64,000 nt of DNA from Microthrixaceae bacterium (GCA_011523825.1 WTFX01000010.1:1-64000), one strand, 5' to 3'; shown: positions 44,195-55,467, numbered from the stretch's first letter. Translations and numbers: made by a program. The notes: generated by a model from the sequence alone, not told the origin.

Positions 44195-45420
44195 TCATTT
44201 GCACTTGCCGATTCGGAGTGCCTTGCAGGGGTCTCGTACTTGGGGGTAGGTGTGGACCACCTTGACGGTGGGGCGCAGGTCTCCGGGCACCACTTCGTGC
44301 ACATGCTGGTCATGGATGATGTCCCGAGTGTCGGGGTCGATGGTGATGAAGCCGCGCGGACTCTCGTGCGTCCATCCGGCGAGCGCCGCCATCGTGCCTT
44401 CGGCGGTGATGTTGCCGTCCTGCTCTTTGATCGCGTGGGCGATGGCGGCCATGCCGTCCCAGGCCCCGACGGCCATGAAACCCGGTGTGGTGTCGGACCC
44501 GTAGGCCCGGTGCCAAGCCTCCACGAAGGCGCTGTTGGCCGGGGTGTCGTAGTCGGCGGAGTAGTGGTGCATGCTCATGAGGCCGACCGCCTCGTCACCG
44601 ATCTGCTCGAGCCGGGCGATCTGTGTGAGGGCGCCCGGCCCGAGCAGACTGATCCCTCGGTCTCTCATGCCGGTCTCGACGTACGCATCGAGCAGGGCGG
44701 CGTTGTGGGCGCCGGCAGGCACGAACACCCACAGGCAGTCCGGATCGGCGTCGATGACGCGTCGCAGGAACGGGACGAAGTCCGGTACCTCGCCTGAGCC
44801 GCCCATCGGCACGTCGGCGACGAGCGTGCCGCCTGCTTCCTCGAGGCCTGTCGAGAAGGCGTGGCCGCTGTCGACCCCGGGCGAGTAATCGCTGTAGCCG
44901 ACGGCCCCTCGATTGCAGCCGAGTTCGTCATGGGCGTAGCGCCCCATCGGGTACGCCGCGTGCCAGGTGGAGAACGAGACTCGGGCGATGTACGGCGACA
45001 GCAGCGGGATATGCGCGGAGGATGCATTCATGACGACCGTCGGCACTCGGGCCTCGGTCACCAGTGGCGCGCTCGCGATGGCGTTCGGGGAGAAGACGAA
45101 CCCTGCGAGGATGTCAACCCCCCCCCCCCGGACTTGAGCAGGCCGTGCAGTGCGGCTGGCACTGCCTCGCCGTCTGTCCGCTGCAGATCCACCCTGACGA
45201 GTTCGACGCCGTGGCCGCCGAATGCATCGGGGTTCTGCTCGATGAACAGTTCGATGCCCCGATCCACCTCGGCACCCAACGGCGCCCCGACCCCTGAGTA
45301 GGTCACCGCAACACCCACCCTGACGGTCTTCGCGCGGCCGAGCTGTGTTGCCGCGACAACGGCGGCGGCAACCGACAATGCCGCCACGGCGCATCCGATC
45401 AGGACCCACCGGCGTCTCAC
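44195..45420 (-). pseudogene. Branched-chain amino acid-type ABC substrate-binding protein, frameshifted
   Basis: Two frames form one Leu/Ile/Val-binding-protein-like product. From ATG 45420: 'MRRRWVLIGCAVAALSVAAAVVAA' is a signal helix, then 'KTVRVGVAVTYSGVGAPLGAEVDRGIELFIEQ' to 'HGLLKSG'. The other frame continues 'GVDILAGFVFSPNAIASAPLVTEA' to the stop at 44195. The break is in a run of twelve C at 45118-45129. With 10 or 13 bases the frames would join into ~408 residues, the family length. It may be a phase-variable gene, a real mutation, or a consensus error. No permease is adjacent. Confidence 0.8.
45118..45129. repeat. C12 homopolymer inside the binding-protein gene
   Basis: Twelve consecutive C on the plus strand (G on the coding strand) put the two halves of the binding-protein gene out of frame. 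See the gene entry for the joined product. Such tracts slip during replication and are also prone to sequencing errors. Confidence 0.95.
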
Positions 45421-45442
45421 GCAGCCTGCCCCTGGCTCGATC

Positions 45443-47398
45443 TCACTGCTGGGGCAGGGCGAAGGCGACGAGCGCGGCGTTGGCGCCGCGGCCGGTGGCG
45501 ATGACGACCAGTTGCTGCCCTGATTGCGTCGTGTAGGTCATCGGGTTGGCGCTGGTCGGGAACGGCGTTGCACCACGCCAGAGCTCGGCGCCTGTTGCGC
45601 TGTCGAATGCGTAGAGGAACGGCTCGCCGCCGCCCACGAAGACCAGTCCGCCGCCGGTTGCCAGCGGCCCGGGGTTGCCGAGCCTGCCCAGCCGATCCGG
45701 CAGCTCGACGCCATCGAGCAGCGGGTGGTTGCGGATCTCGTCGCTGCCTTCCCCGAAGGGCACCTTCCATGCGATCTCGCCGTCGTTGAGATCGATTGCC
45801 ACCAGGTGCGCCCAGGGCGGCTTGGTGAGCGGGATCGGGCCGAGCCCGCTCTCGGGCGTCTCCACCGCGCCCGGCCCGCCGGCTTCGGCGAACATGACGC
45901 GAATGGCGCCGTAGGGGCAGTTGTTGCTGTAGGCGGCGTCGACGCGCGGATCGTCGCCTCGGTTCTCGCAGACTTGGTTGGTGTCGGCGTCTTCGGACGT
46001 GCGCACGTACAGCATCCCGGTGTCGGGGTCGAACGCCGCCCCGCCCCAGTTGGCGCCGCCGCTGCCGCCCGGGCGCTGCAGCGTCCCCTGCAGGCTCGGC
46101 GGTGTGAACAGCGGACCCAGCCGGAACCGCTGCATCTCGGCTACTGCGAGCGCGTGGATCTCCGGAGTGAGGTCGTTCGCGTCGTCCAGCGTTGAGCCCT
46201 GCTGGGCGAACGGCGGGGGCTTGGACGGGAACGGCTGGGTGGGATACAGCTCTTCGCCGGGGACGTCGGTGAACGTGTCGACCGCGCGCTCGGTGATCGG
46301 CCACACAGGCTCGCCGGTTTCCCGGTCGAACACGTAGGTGAACCCCTGCTTGGAGACCTGCGCCACAGCGTCGATCTCGCGCCCGTCCACGGTGATCGTC
46401 ACCAGGTTCGGTGCGGCAGAGAGGTCGTAGTCCCACACCCCGTGATGCACTGTTTGGAAGTGCCACTGCCGTTCGCCGGTGCGCGCATCGAGTGCCACCA
46501 GCGACTCGGCGAACAGGTTTGCCCCCTTGCGGCGCCCGCCCCAGTAGTCGCTACTCGGCGTGCTCGTCGGCACGTACAGCAACCCCAGCTCGGCATCGAG
46601 CGACATCAGCCCCCACACGTTGGCGTGACCGGTGTAGCGCCAGGACTCGTCTTCCCAGGTGTCGGCCCCGAATGCGTCGCTCGACTGGGGGATGGTGAAG
46701 AACACCCAGCGCCGCTCTCCCGAGCGGACGTCGAATGCCTGCACTGTGCCCGGCGGGTCGAACTCGCGCTGCACCCCATCGGGCACCCGGCTGCCGACGA
46801 TCACCAGATCCTCGAACACCACAGGCGGGGAGGTCTGATCAAACTCGAAGCGGGTGACCTCACGGCCGTGCCCTTCGGTCAGCACGATGCTCCCGCCGTC
46901 GCCAAAATCGGCGTCCGGTTCGCCGGTCGCTGCGTCGAGCGCATACAGCCGGTCGCGGCTGTTGAGGAAGATGCGCTGGTCGTCCCCATCGCTCCAGTAG
47001 GCGACGCCGCGGTGTTTGAAGCCGGTCGGCCCCGCGCCGACCGGCCCGCCCTCGTAGGCCTTCGGGTCGAACGCCCACAGCTCGGCACCGGTCACGGCAT
47101 CGAGCGCGACCACCCGCGTGTACATCGTGGACAGGTAGAGAATGCCATCGACCATGATCGGAGTGGCCTGGAAGGGACCCGGTCGGGTGTCATATTCCGC
47201 ACGGGGCGTCTCGTTCGGCTCCCACGTCCAGACGATCTCCAAGTCGCCGACGTTGGCGCCTGTGATCTCGTCGGCTGCCGAGTATTTCGTGTGCGCCTGA
47301 TCAGAACCGACAAACGGCCAGCCAGCTGACGTGTCGTCCGTTTGGGCGCATGCGATCGCGACCACGGCCACTGCGGCACTGACGAGCAGTGCCCTCAT
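45443..47398 (-). CDS. PQQ-dependent dehydrogenase-like quinoprotein (beta-propeller)
   Basis: This 651-residue protein has a hydrophobic N-terminus ending 'VVAIAC' (Cys17), so it is probably exported and perhaps lipid-anchored. Propeller repeats of the 'ALDAVTGAELWAFDP', 'VALDARTGERQWHFQTVHHGVWDYD', 'TYVFDRETGEPVWP' and 'YAFDSATGAELW' type (WD-like tryptophan docking) run throughout. 'VHHGVWDYDLSAAPNL' and 'GGANWGGAAFDPDTG' match glucose/quinate-type PQQ dehydrogenases. It would oxidise alcohols or sugars outside the cytoplasm. No PQQ synthesis genes are in the window. Its promoter region contains palindromes (see 47460-47509). Confidence 0.85.
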   Translation of the reverse strand: MRALLVSAAVAVVAIACAQTDDTSAGWPFVGSDQAHTKYSAADEITGANVGDLEIVWTWEPNETPRAEYDTRPGPFQATPIMVDGILYLSTMYTRVVALDAVTGAELWAFDPKAYEGGPVGAGPTGFKHRGVAYWSDGDDQRIFLNSRDRLYALDAATGEPDADFGDGGSIVLTEGHGREVTRFEFDQTSPPVVFEDLVIVGSRVPDGVQREFDPPGTVQAFDVRSGERRWVFFTIPQSSDAFGADTWEDESWRYTGHANVWGLMSLDAELGLLYVPTSTPSSDYWGGRRKGANLFAESLVALDARTGERQWHFQTVHHGVWDYDLSAAPNLVTITVDGREIDAVAQVSKQGFTYVFDRETGEPVWPITERAVDTFTDVPGEELYPTQPFPSKPPPFAQQGSTLDDANDLTPEIHALAVAEMQRFRLGPLFTPPSLQGTLQRPGGSGGANWGGAAFDPDTGMLYVRTSEDADTNQVCENRGDDPRVDAAYSNNCPYGAIRVMFAEAGGPGAVETPESGLGPIPLTKPPWAHLVAIDLNDGEIAWKVPFGEGSDEIRNHPLLDGVELPDRLGRLGNPGPLATGGGLVFVGGGEPFLYAFDSATGAELWRGATPFPTSANPMTYTTQSGQQLVVIATGRGANAALVAFALPQQ

Positions 47399-47459
47399 GG
47401 GTCGGACACCGTGGGCGGGCGCATATATGAGGGAAACTACATAGATACTGCCTGCGCGC

Positions 47460-47509
47460 GGCGTAGCCGCATATGCAATAAATGTAGTACGTACTATATT
47501 ACCTACGCC
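47460..47509. promoter_or_regulatory. AT-rich palindromic operator-like element
   Basis: Between the quinoprotein and permease genes GGCGTAG (47460-47466) and CTACGCC (47503-47509) enclose a strikingly AT-rich segment. It contains the perfect 12-bp palindrome TAGTACGTACTA (47485-47496) and CATATG at 47470. A second palindrome, CATATATG, is at 47422-47429. Such AT-rich dyads in a high-GC genome are typical of repressor sites or promoters. It probably controls the quinoprotein gene. Confidence 0.5.
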
Positions 47510-47532
47510 GGATCAGTACGTCACGGCGGTCG

Positions 47533-49272
47533 CTATTGAGTTCGCTCGACCTCGACGGTGATGATGTCGATGCCCGAGTACTTCCGGTGGCGCACCCTCG
47601 ACGCGAAGTGACTCAGCAGGCGGAGCGACATCGTGTGCCCTTCGGGTGCGGGGGCTCGTTCGCTCACAAACGTGAGCCGGTCTTCGAGATTCTGGGCATC
47701 TGCTGAGGTGCGCAACTGCAGTTCGATGCTGGCCGCTGAGGGTCGGGCGATGACGACCAAGCGCGACGGAGACTGATCCTCGCCGGTCTCGCTCTCCTCC
47801 ATGAGGCTCAGCAGTGATTCCTCGCCGACGAGCCTGAGCCGGTTCGCTGAGGCCTCATCCCAGCCGGAATCGGCCGCGATCTCCGACAGGAACTGGTCGA
47901 CCTGCGGCAGCGTCTCGGCATCCAATGCTGTCTCGAGACGGCGGCGCTTCCGACCGCTCGACTCGAGGTAGGCCGTCAGCAAGATCGCGATCAGCGTGCC
48001 GACCACCATGCCGTTGCTGAGCAGCGTCCCCCAGGCGCCGCCGATGATGGTGCCGATCGAGTCGGAGCCCTGCAGTCCCACGCCGACCGCAACGGCGACG
48101 CCGATCACGACGGCCTTCTGGGGCCGCAGGCCGTCCTGCAGCACGGAGCGGAGGCCTTCCACGAACAGCAGCCCCATGATGATGAGCAGGTAGCCCGAAG
48201 CCACTGCGCTGGGAACCGTGAGCAGCACGGCGGTCAGCTTCGGTGTCAGCACCAGAGCGATCAGGATGGCGCCGATGCAGTACCCGACCCTGCGCGAGGC
48301 CACGCCGGTGAACTGTGCGAAAGAGATGGACGTCGCATCCATGGTTCCGACGGACAGCGTTCCCGCGAGTCCGCCGACGAGCGAGCCGATGCCGACGGTG
48401 TTGACCGTGCCCTGCACGAGGCGGTAGTCGGCCGCGCCCGGATCCCGTCGTGACACCCGCTGGATCACTACGGCGGTGGTCATCGCCTTGATGGTGACGG
48501 CCAGCGAGACGACCACAAACAGCGGCAGCAGTGCCCAGAAGTCGGCTCCTGGGGTCAGTTCGAGCCCGGGGAACTCGGGCTGCGGCACCGCAAGCCAAGC
48601 AGCGCTGCCGATACCGGCTGGGTCATACAGCCCGAACAGGACGGCAGCGATGGTGGCAGCGACAATGGCAATGATCGGCGACCACAGCCGGAGCAGCCCC
48701 TTGGCGCGCAGCGCCAGCACTGCTGCCACCAACACCGCGATGAGCGCGACCACTGGCGCCGCGATGTCGGGGGCGTCGGTGGTCGTCGTTCCGACACGCT
48801 CGACGACCACTCCCATTACGCCGATCGCGATCAGCATGACGACGACACCTGAGACCGCCGGCGTGATGATCCGGCTCAGGCGATGCAGCCACTTGGCCAG
48901 CGCGAGCTGGAACACGGCGGTGACGACCACCAAGGACGCCAGCGTCTGCGGCCCGGCACTGTTCACTGCCAGGATTGCAACAGCCAGATAGCTCGGCGAG
49001 ATGGCCATCAGCACGTTGTGGCCCCCGCCCACTGGTCCGAGACGGGCGGCTGCAACCGCGGTTGCGATGCCGCAGACCACGATGGCTGCCATCACCGACC
49101 ATGTCGCTTGCCGGGCACTGAGACTTGTCGACTGCACGAACAGCGACATGGTCAGCACGGTCGGCGCCAAGGCGATCACGACGCCCTGGATGCCCATTCC
49201 CAGCGACAGCGCGAACGAGCACTGCTCGTCCGGTTCGTAGGTGATGTCCTCGTCCGGCGCTACTGCGGCCAC
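47533..49272 (-). CDS. NCS2-like permease with C-terminal GHKL/anti-sigma-like domain
   Basis: The 579-residue protein has about 12-14 hydrophobic segments from residue 20 to 440. 'GPVGGGHNVLMAISPSYLAVAI' and 'GGLAGTLSVGTMDATSISFAQFTGVASRRVG' recall the xanthine/uracil (NCS2) transporters. Unusually, residues ~445-579 are soluble: 'QVDQFLSEIAADSGWDEASANRLRLVGEESLLSLMEES' and 'RLVVIARPSAASIELQLRTSADAQNLEDRLTFVSERA', which resemble the helix-strand layout of HATPase_c/SpoIIAB-type domains without a clear G1/G2. I infer a regulatory domain. GTG at 49272. A C13 run lies 26 bp upstream. Confidence 0.72.
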   Translation of the reverse strand: MAAVAPDEDITYEPDEQCSFALSLGMGIQGVVIALAPTVLTMSLFVQSTSLSARQATWSVMAAIVVCGIATAVAAARLGPVGGGHNVLMAISPSYLAVAILAVNSAGPQTLASLVVVTAVFQLALAKWLHRLSRIITPAVSGVVVMLIAIGVMGVVVERVGTTTTDAPDIAAPVVALIAVLVAAVLALRAKGLLRLWSPIIAIVAATIAAVLFGLYDPAGIGSAAWLAVPQPEFPGLELTPGADFWALLPLFVVVSLAVTIKAMTTAVVIQRVSRRDPGAADYRLVQGTVNTVGIGSLVGGLAGTLSVGTMDATSISFAQFTGVASRRVGYCIGAILIALVLTPKLTAVLLTVPSAVASGYLLIIMGLLFVEGLRSVLQDGLRPQKAVVIGVAVAVGVGLQGSDSIGTIIGGAWGTLLSNGMVVGTLIAILLTAYLESSGRKRRRLETALDAETLPQVDQFLSEIAADSGWDEASANRLRLVGEESLLSLMEESETGEDQSPSRLVVIARPSAASIELQLRTSADAQNLEDRLTFVSERAPAPEGHTMSLRLLSHFASRVRHRKYSGIDIITVEVERTQ

Positions 49273-49297
49273 GGAGATCGAATCGCCGGGTTGGTGA

Positions 49298-49310
49298 CCC
49301 CCCCCCCCCC
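49298..49310. repeat. C13 homopolymer upstream of the NCS2-like permease
   Basis: Thirteen C followed by GGGG lie 26-38 bp before the GTG of the permease gene (leftward), in the 116-bp gap from the hydrolase gene. Length change would alter promoter or leader spacing rather than the reading frame. This is the second such run within 4.2 kb. Confidence 0.95.
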
Positions 49311-49388
49311 GGGGACCGGCAAGGTCAGCCCGGCTACATCCGCGGCCGAGCGAGCGGCAGCCACCGGGAGGCGCGATTCTCCCATCCG

Positions 49389-50462
49389 CTACACCGAGTA
49401 GGCGAAGTCGCGCAGTGCGGCAGCCGTCGCCGCGTACACCTCAGGCATGGCGCCGCGGAAGATCACGTCGCCCGCGTGGCAGGTGCCGTTGACCGTTCGG
49501 GCCTGAGCGCTGTTTCCGGCCGCGAGCAGCTTGTGGTAGTAGGCGAGGCCCTCGTCGCGCAGCGGGTCCAGCTCGTTCACCGAGACGACATGCGGCGGCA
49601 GGCCCGCCAGATCGTCGGCGGTGGCGTGCAGCGGCCAGGCCAGCGGGTTGGTGCGGTCGGGTCCGCCCAGGTCGTACGCCTTGGCGATGCCGCCCATGTT
49701 CTCGCAGTCCAGGAAGTACTGGTTGTTCTCGGTCAATGACGGAAGACTCGCCGGCGGCTCCGCGTACGCCCCCGAGATGTAGGGACACTGCGCAAACACG
49801 CCGTCGATGATGTCGAGATACCCCTCTCGCTTGGCCTTCAGCGTGGTGGCCAGCGTCAGATTTCCTCCGCCCGACTCGCCCGAGACGGTGATCGTGGAAA
49901 CGCCGAGGGCGTCCTTGTTGGCGGCGACCCACTGCAGGCCTGAGGCGCAGTCGTTCAGACCGGCCGGGAATGGGTGATTGCCGAGCTTGCCGCCGCCGTT
50001 GCGGAACTCGACGCCCACCGCGACGAGCCCCCGCGACGCCAGTTCGTTCCGCCACGCGACGTACGACATGCCCGCCGCGGACAGCAGCACCATGCCGCCG
50101 CCGTGGATGTGGTACACGCACGGCAGCGGGCCGTCGGCCTCCGCCGGGCGGTGGATGAACAGCGTGATGTCGTTGTCGTCGACCCCGCTGATGACTTCGG
50201 TGCTCGCCACCACGCCGTCGGGGGGCGTCAGATCGGCGAAGAGCGCGTCGAACAGCATCTCGAAGCCCGGCTCGGCCTCATCGACCCAGGCGTACAGCTC
50301 CTCCATTGACGAGTCCGCGGTGGCTGTCGCAGGCTCGCCGTGCCCGTCGAGACCCATTGCTGCCAGCACTGCCACCATGCGCGGATCAGCACGCGGATCG
50401 GTGCCGAGCGTCATATCCGGATCGCCGAGCCGTCCCGGCCGGTGTACCTCTGCTGCAGCCAT
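49389..50462 (-). CDS. HSL-type alpha/beta hydrolase (esterase)
   Basis: This 357-residue hormone-sensitive-lipase-like hydrolase has oxyanion motif 'HIHGGGMVL', nucleophile motif 'GESGGGN', acid Asp in 'ELDPLRDEG' and base His in 'GTCHAGD'. ATG at 50462 is favoured by GGAAGGA at good spacing; an ATG at 50477 is possible. It cleaves short-chain esters or similar compounds. Divergent from the PhyH-like gene. Confidence 0.9.
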   Translation of the reverse strand: MAAAEVHRPGRLGDPDMTLGTDPRADPRMVAVLAAMGLDGHGEPATATADSSMEELYAWVDEAEPGFEMLFDALFADLTPPDGVVASTEVISGVDDNDITLFIHRPAEADGPLPCVYHIHGGGMVLLSAAGMSYVAWRNELASRGLVAVGVEFRNGGGKLGNHPFPAGLNDCASGLQWVAANKDALGVSTITVSGESGGGNLTLATTLKAKREGYLDIIDGVFAQCPYISGAYAEPPASLPSLTENNQYFLDCENMGGIAKAYDLGGPDRTNPLAWPLHATADDLAGLPPHVVSVNELDPLRDEGLAYYHKLLAAGNSAQARTVNGTCHAGDVIFRGAMPEVYAATAAALRDFAYSV

Positions 50463-50594
50463 GATGATTCCTTCCATCCGCAGGACGCTCCCATGCCGTC
50501 CCGTCGCGCCGCCGACAGTAGCCCCGACGCGCGCACCCGAACGCTGTGGTCGGCGTCGGTAGAGGTATGTAGTCGTTCTTATTACTATGGCAAA
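50463..50594. promoter_or_regulatory. Divergent promoter region
   Basis: These 132 bp separate the esterase gene (leftward) from the PhyH-like gene (rightward). The last 30 bp before the ATG at 50595 are AT-rich (TATGTAGTCG, TTCTTATTACTATGG), a likely -10 region. No convincing ribosome-binding site precedes 50595, suggesting a short or leaderless transcript. Confidence 0.4.
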
Positions 50595-51557
50595 ATGACC
50601 GATCATCCTTTCGACAACGAATTCGTCATCACCAGCGCGCAGAAGGAGCAGTTCTCGCGCGACGGCTTCGTCAAGCTCGAAGGATTCCTGAACCCCGGCG
50701 TGGTCGACATGCTGCTCGATCAGGTCGACGCCGAATCGAGCCGCGGCGCTGGCGACGCCCCCCCGCCCCAGCCGGGCCGCCGGTTCGCCAACATGCAGCA
50801 CTTCTTGGCGACCGACAAGAAGGAAGTCTTCGGATTGATCCAGCGTCCCTACTTCCAGCGGGGCTTGACTGAGCTGACAGGATGCGACCTGTTTCTCACC
50901 TACGACCTGTCTTTCGAAATCGAGCAGAGCGTCGACCGGGGGCTGCCGTGGCACGCCGGCGTGTCGACGTTCGGGCTCCACTTCGCCGAGGACTTCGGGT
51001 GCACGCTCTGGGCCCCGCTGCACCCCATAGATCCGGACGGGCAGCGCGGCGGCATCGCCTGCGTTCCGCTCCATGTGCTGTCAGCCGAATTCGTCCACAC
51101 GACGGACTTGGCTCTCGTCGAGGTGATCAGGGCCAGGGAGCGGGCCGGGAGATCGACGAGCCCGCAGGATTACCGTGATCTCAGGAACGAGATACTGAAT
51201 TCCCCGGTGATGGACGAGCTCTGTGATGTCCACATGGTCGAATACGACTTTGCTCCCGGCGATGCGCTCCTGTTCACCAAGAACGTCGTGCACCGCAGCA
51301 TCGTGCTCGGCCCCGGCGAGCTGCCGCGTCGCGCTGCGTACGCAATGCGCTTCATCGACGCCTCGTCGCGCTACGACCTGAACCGGGCGCAGACCCTCCA
51401 TTTCCCCAGCGTGCAGTACGGGGAGGGGCTGTTCCCCTACCGGCAGATCACGAGCGACTACGTCGAGATCGGCAAAGCCGGGGCGAAGGACGGCGACCTC
51501 GTCGCGCAATGCGCCTACTTCAGCGACCGCGACCTCAGGATGGTCGTGGGTGCATGA
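50595..51557 (+). CDS. PhyH-family (phytanoyl-CoA dioxygenase-like) protein with HxG in place of HxD
   Basis: The 320-residue protein has a PhyH-like layout: 'FSRDGFVKLEGFLNPGVVDMLL', 'GCTLWAPLHPIDPDGQRGGIACVPLH' and distal 'NVVHRSIVLGPGELPRRAAYAMRFI'. The second His (233) and Arg pair fit iron and 2-oxoglutarate binding. The expected first His-x-Asp is His120-Ala121-Gly122 in 'PWHAGVSTFG'. A missing carboxylate is the mark of Fe/2OG halogenases (HxG/HxA) but may also mean another ligand or no iron. ATG at 50595. Confidence 0.78.
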   Translation: MTDHPFDNEFVITSAQKEQFSRDGFVKLEGFLNPGVVDMLLDQVDAESSRGAGDAPPPQPGRRFANMQHFLATDKKEVFGLIQRPYFQRGLTELTGCDLFLTYDLSFEIEQSVDRGLPWHAGVSTFGLHFAEDFGCTLWAPLHPIDPDGQRGGIACVPLHVLSAEFVHTTDLALVEVIRARERAGRSTSPQDYRDLRNEILNSPVMDELCDVHMVEYDFAPGDALLFTKNVVHRSIVLGPGELPRRAAYAMRFIDASSRYDLNRAQTLHFPSVQYGEGLFPYRQITSDYVEIGKAGAKDGDLVAQCAYFSDRDLRMVVGA

Positions 51558-51599
51558 GTTCTGATCGCAGAATCGGCTGGTAGCGCCTGACGACCTTGA

Positions 51600-53261
51600 C
51601 TACTCGGGCTCGGCCAGCGGGGGCGGGCGTTCGCGATCTGGATCGTCGACGAGCAGGCGCCGGGTGATGTCCTGGGCTTCGTCGAGTGTTCCGACCAGCT
51701 GCTCGGACGGGATGCGACGCAGTGCATTCAGCGACGTGAGCGTGGCAGCGGGCGCGCCGTCAAGCGCCAGCACGATGCAGTGCACTTCGTTTTCCGTCGC
51801 CGTGTCGATGAGCTGTTCGATGACCAGCGCGGCGCTGTCGTCGATGTGATCGGTCTCGGAGAAGTCGAGAATCACCACTTGGTGACCCACGATGTCGTCG
51901 CCGATGGTGCGGATGAGCTTGCTTGAGGAAGCGACGGTGAAGCTGCCGCGCAGCTTCACAATGCCGGTGCGAGCGGAATACGGGCTGATGCCGTAGGACT
52001 CTGCGCTGTGCTCGTGCAGGAAGATCTGATCGAGCAGGGGCACCGAGATGACGCTGTCGAGCTGGAGGCGCTCGAACTGGCGGGCGCCGATCATGCCGGC
52101 CACGATCAATCCCACGGCCACCGCCGTCACCAGGTCCACGAAGATCGTGATGCCGAGGGTCGTCAACATGATCAGCAGGTGCTCGCGCTGCACCCGGCGC
52201 AGTCGCGCCAAGAACCGCCAGTCGATGAGCTGCCAGCCGGTCACCGTAAGTATTCCTGCCAACGCGGCGTGCGGCACATAGGCGAGCAGCGGCGCCAATC
52301 CCAGCACGAGCCCCAGGAGCGTGAGCGAGCGGACGATGGGTGAGATCGGGGTACGGGCTCCCATCCGCCACGCCAGAATCGACGACAGGAACGTCGGGCT
52401 GCCCGGCAAGCCGCCGATCAGGCCGGCTGCGACATTGCCGATGCCCGTGCCGAGCAGGCCCTTGTCCGGGTCGAGCTGGGTGCGAGTCTGCGCATCCACT
52501 GCCAAGGCGCCCAGCAGACCTCGCACCGTGCTGAGCAGGGCGATGGTCAGCGCCGGCACCACGGCGCCTGCCAGGAAGCCCAGCGAGAGCTCGGGACGCT
52601 GCAGGTCGGGCAGCGAGCGCGGGATGCCTTCGAGTGTCGGCACGTCGCTCAGCCAAATGATGTTCAGGAGGGTGCCGACCAGCAGTGCCGCGACCATGGC
52701 GGGCAGGTACCCGCGAAGTCGCTTGGGCCACAGCAGCGCGACAGCCAGCGCAACCAAGCCGATGATCAATGCGCCCGCGTTCAGCGCTTCCAGCGCGTCG
52801 GGCCATTTCTGGATTGCGTTCAGGGGTTTGGTGATCTTGACCGGTTCCCCCAAGAACGAGTTGACCAGGGAGAGCACCATCATCACGCCGATTCCCGATG
52901 TGAATCCGGCGATCACCGAGTACGGCGTATAGGTGACATAGCTGCCGATGCGCAGCACGCTCAAGACGAGCTGGATGACGCCGGCCAGTATCACCACCGT
53001 GAACGCTTCGGCGGGGGTCTCGGCGTGCGTCGCCACGACGGCGGCCATGGCCACCGCCAAGACGGCGCTCACCGATCCCATCTGGGGCCGCGACCGTTCG
53101 AAGATGCCCACGAAGAAGCCCACTGCGAGAGCGCCGTAGATGCCGCTCGCGGCTCCGAGCCCCGACACCACGCCGAACGTCGCAGCGGGCGTAATGGAAA
53201 CTGCCGCCGCGGTGATGCCGCCCGACACGTCTCCACGCAGTGTGTGAAGGTCGTAGCTCAT
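51600..53261 (-). CDS. SulP-family anion transporter with STAS domain
   Basis: The 553-residue SLC26/SulP protein has about 11 hydrophobic segments from residue 10 to 410 with 'DVSGGITAAAVSITPAATFGVVSG' and 'PGSPTFLSSILAWRMGARTPIS'. A C-terminal STAS domain (about 430-530) follows: 'GIVKLRGSFTVASSSKLIRTI', 'VVILDFSETDHIDDSAALVIEQLID'. It carries sulfate, bicarbonate or other anions. The start ATG at 53261 is 7 bp from the carboxylase gene's stop, so it is likely in the same transcript. Confidence 0.9.
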   Translation of the reverse strand: MSYDLHTLRGDVSGGITAAAVSITPAATFGVVSGLGAASGIYGALAVGFFVGIFERSRPQMGSVSAVLAVAMAAVVATHAETPAEAFTVVILAGVIQLVLSVLRIGSYVTYTPYSVIAGFTSGIGVMMVLSLVNSFLGEPVKITKPLNAIQKWPDALEALNAGALIIGLVALAVALLWPKRLRGYLPAMVAALLVGTLLNIIWLSDVPTLEGIPRSLPDLQRPELSLGFLAGAVVPALTIALLSTVRGLLGALAVDAQTRTQLDPDKGLLGTGIGNVAAGLIGGLPGSPTFLSSILAWRMGARTPISPIVRSLTLLGLVLGLAPLLAYVPHAALAGILTVTGWQLIDWRFLARLRRVQREHLLIMLTTLGITIFVDLVTAVAVGLIVAGMIGARQFERLQLDSVISVPLLDQIFLHEHSAESYGISPYSARTGIVKLRGSFTVASSSKLIRTIGDDIVGHQVVILDFSETDHIDDSAALVIEQLIDTATENEVHCIVLALDGAPAATLTSLNALRRIPSEQLVGTLDEAQDITRRLLVDDPDRERPPPLAEPE

Positions 53262-53268
53262 CGGATTG

Positions 53269-55459
<2,191 letters not shown>

Positions 55460-55467
<8 letters not shown>

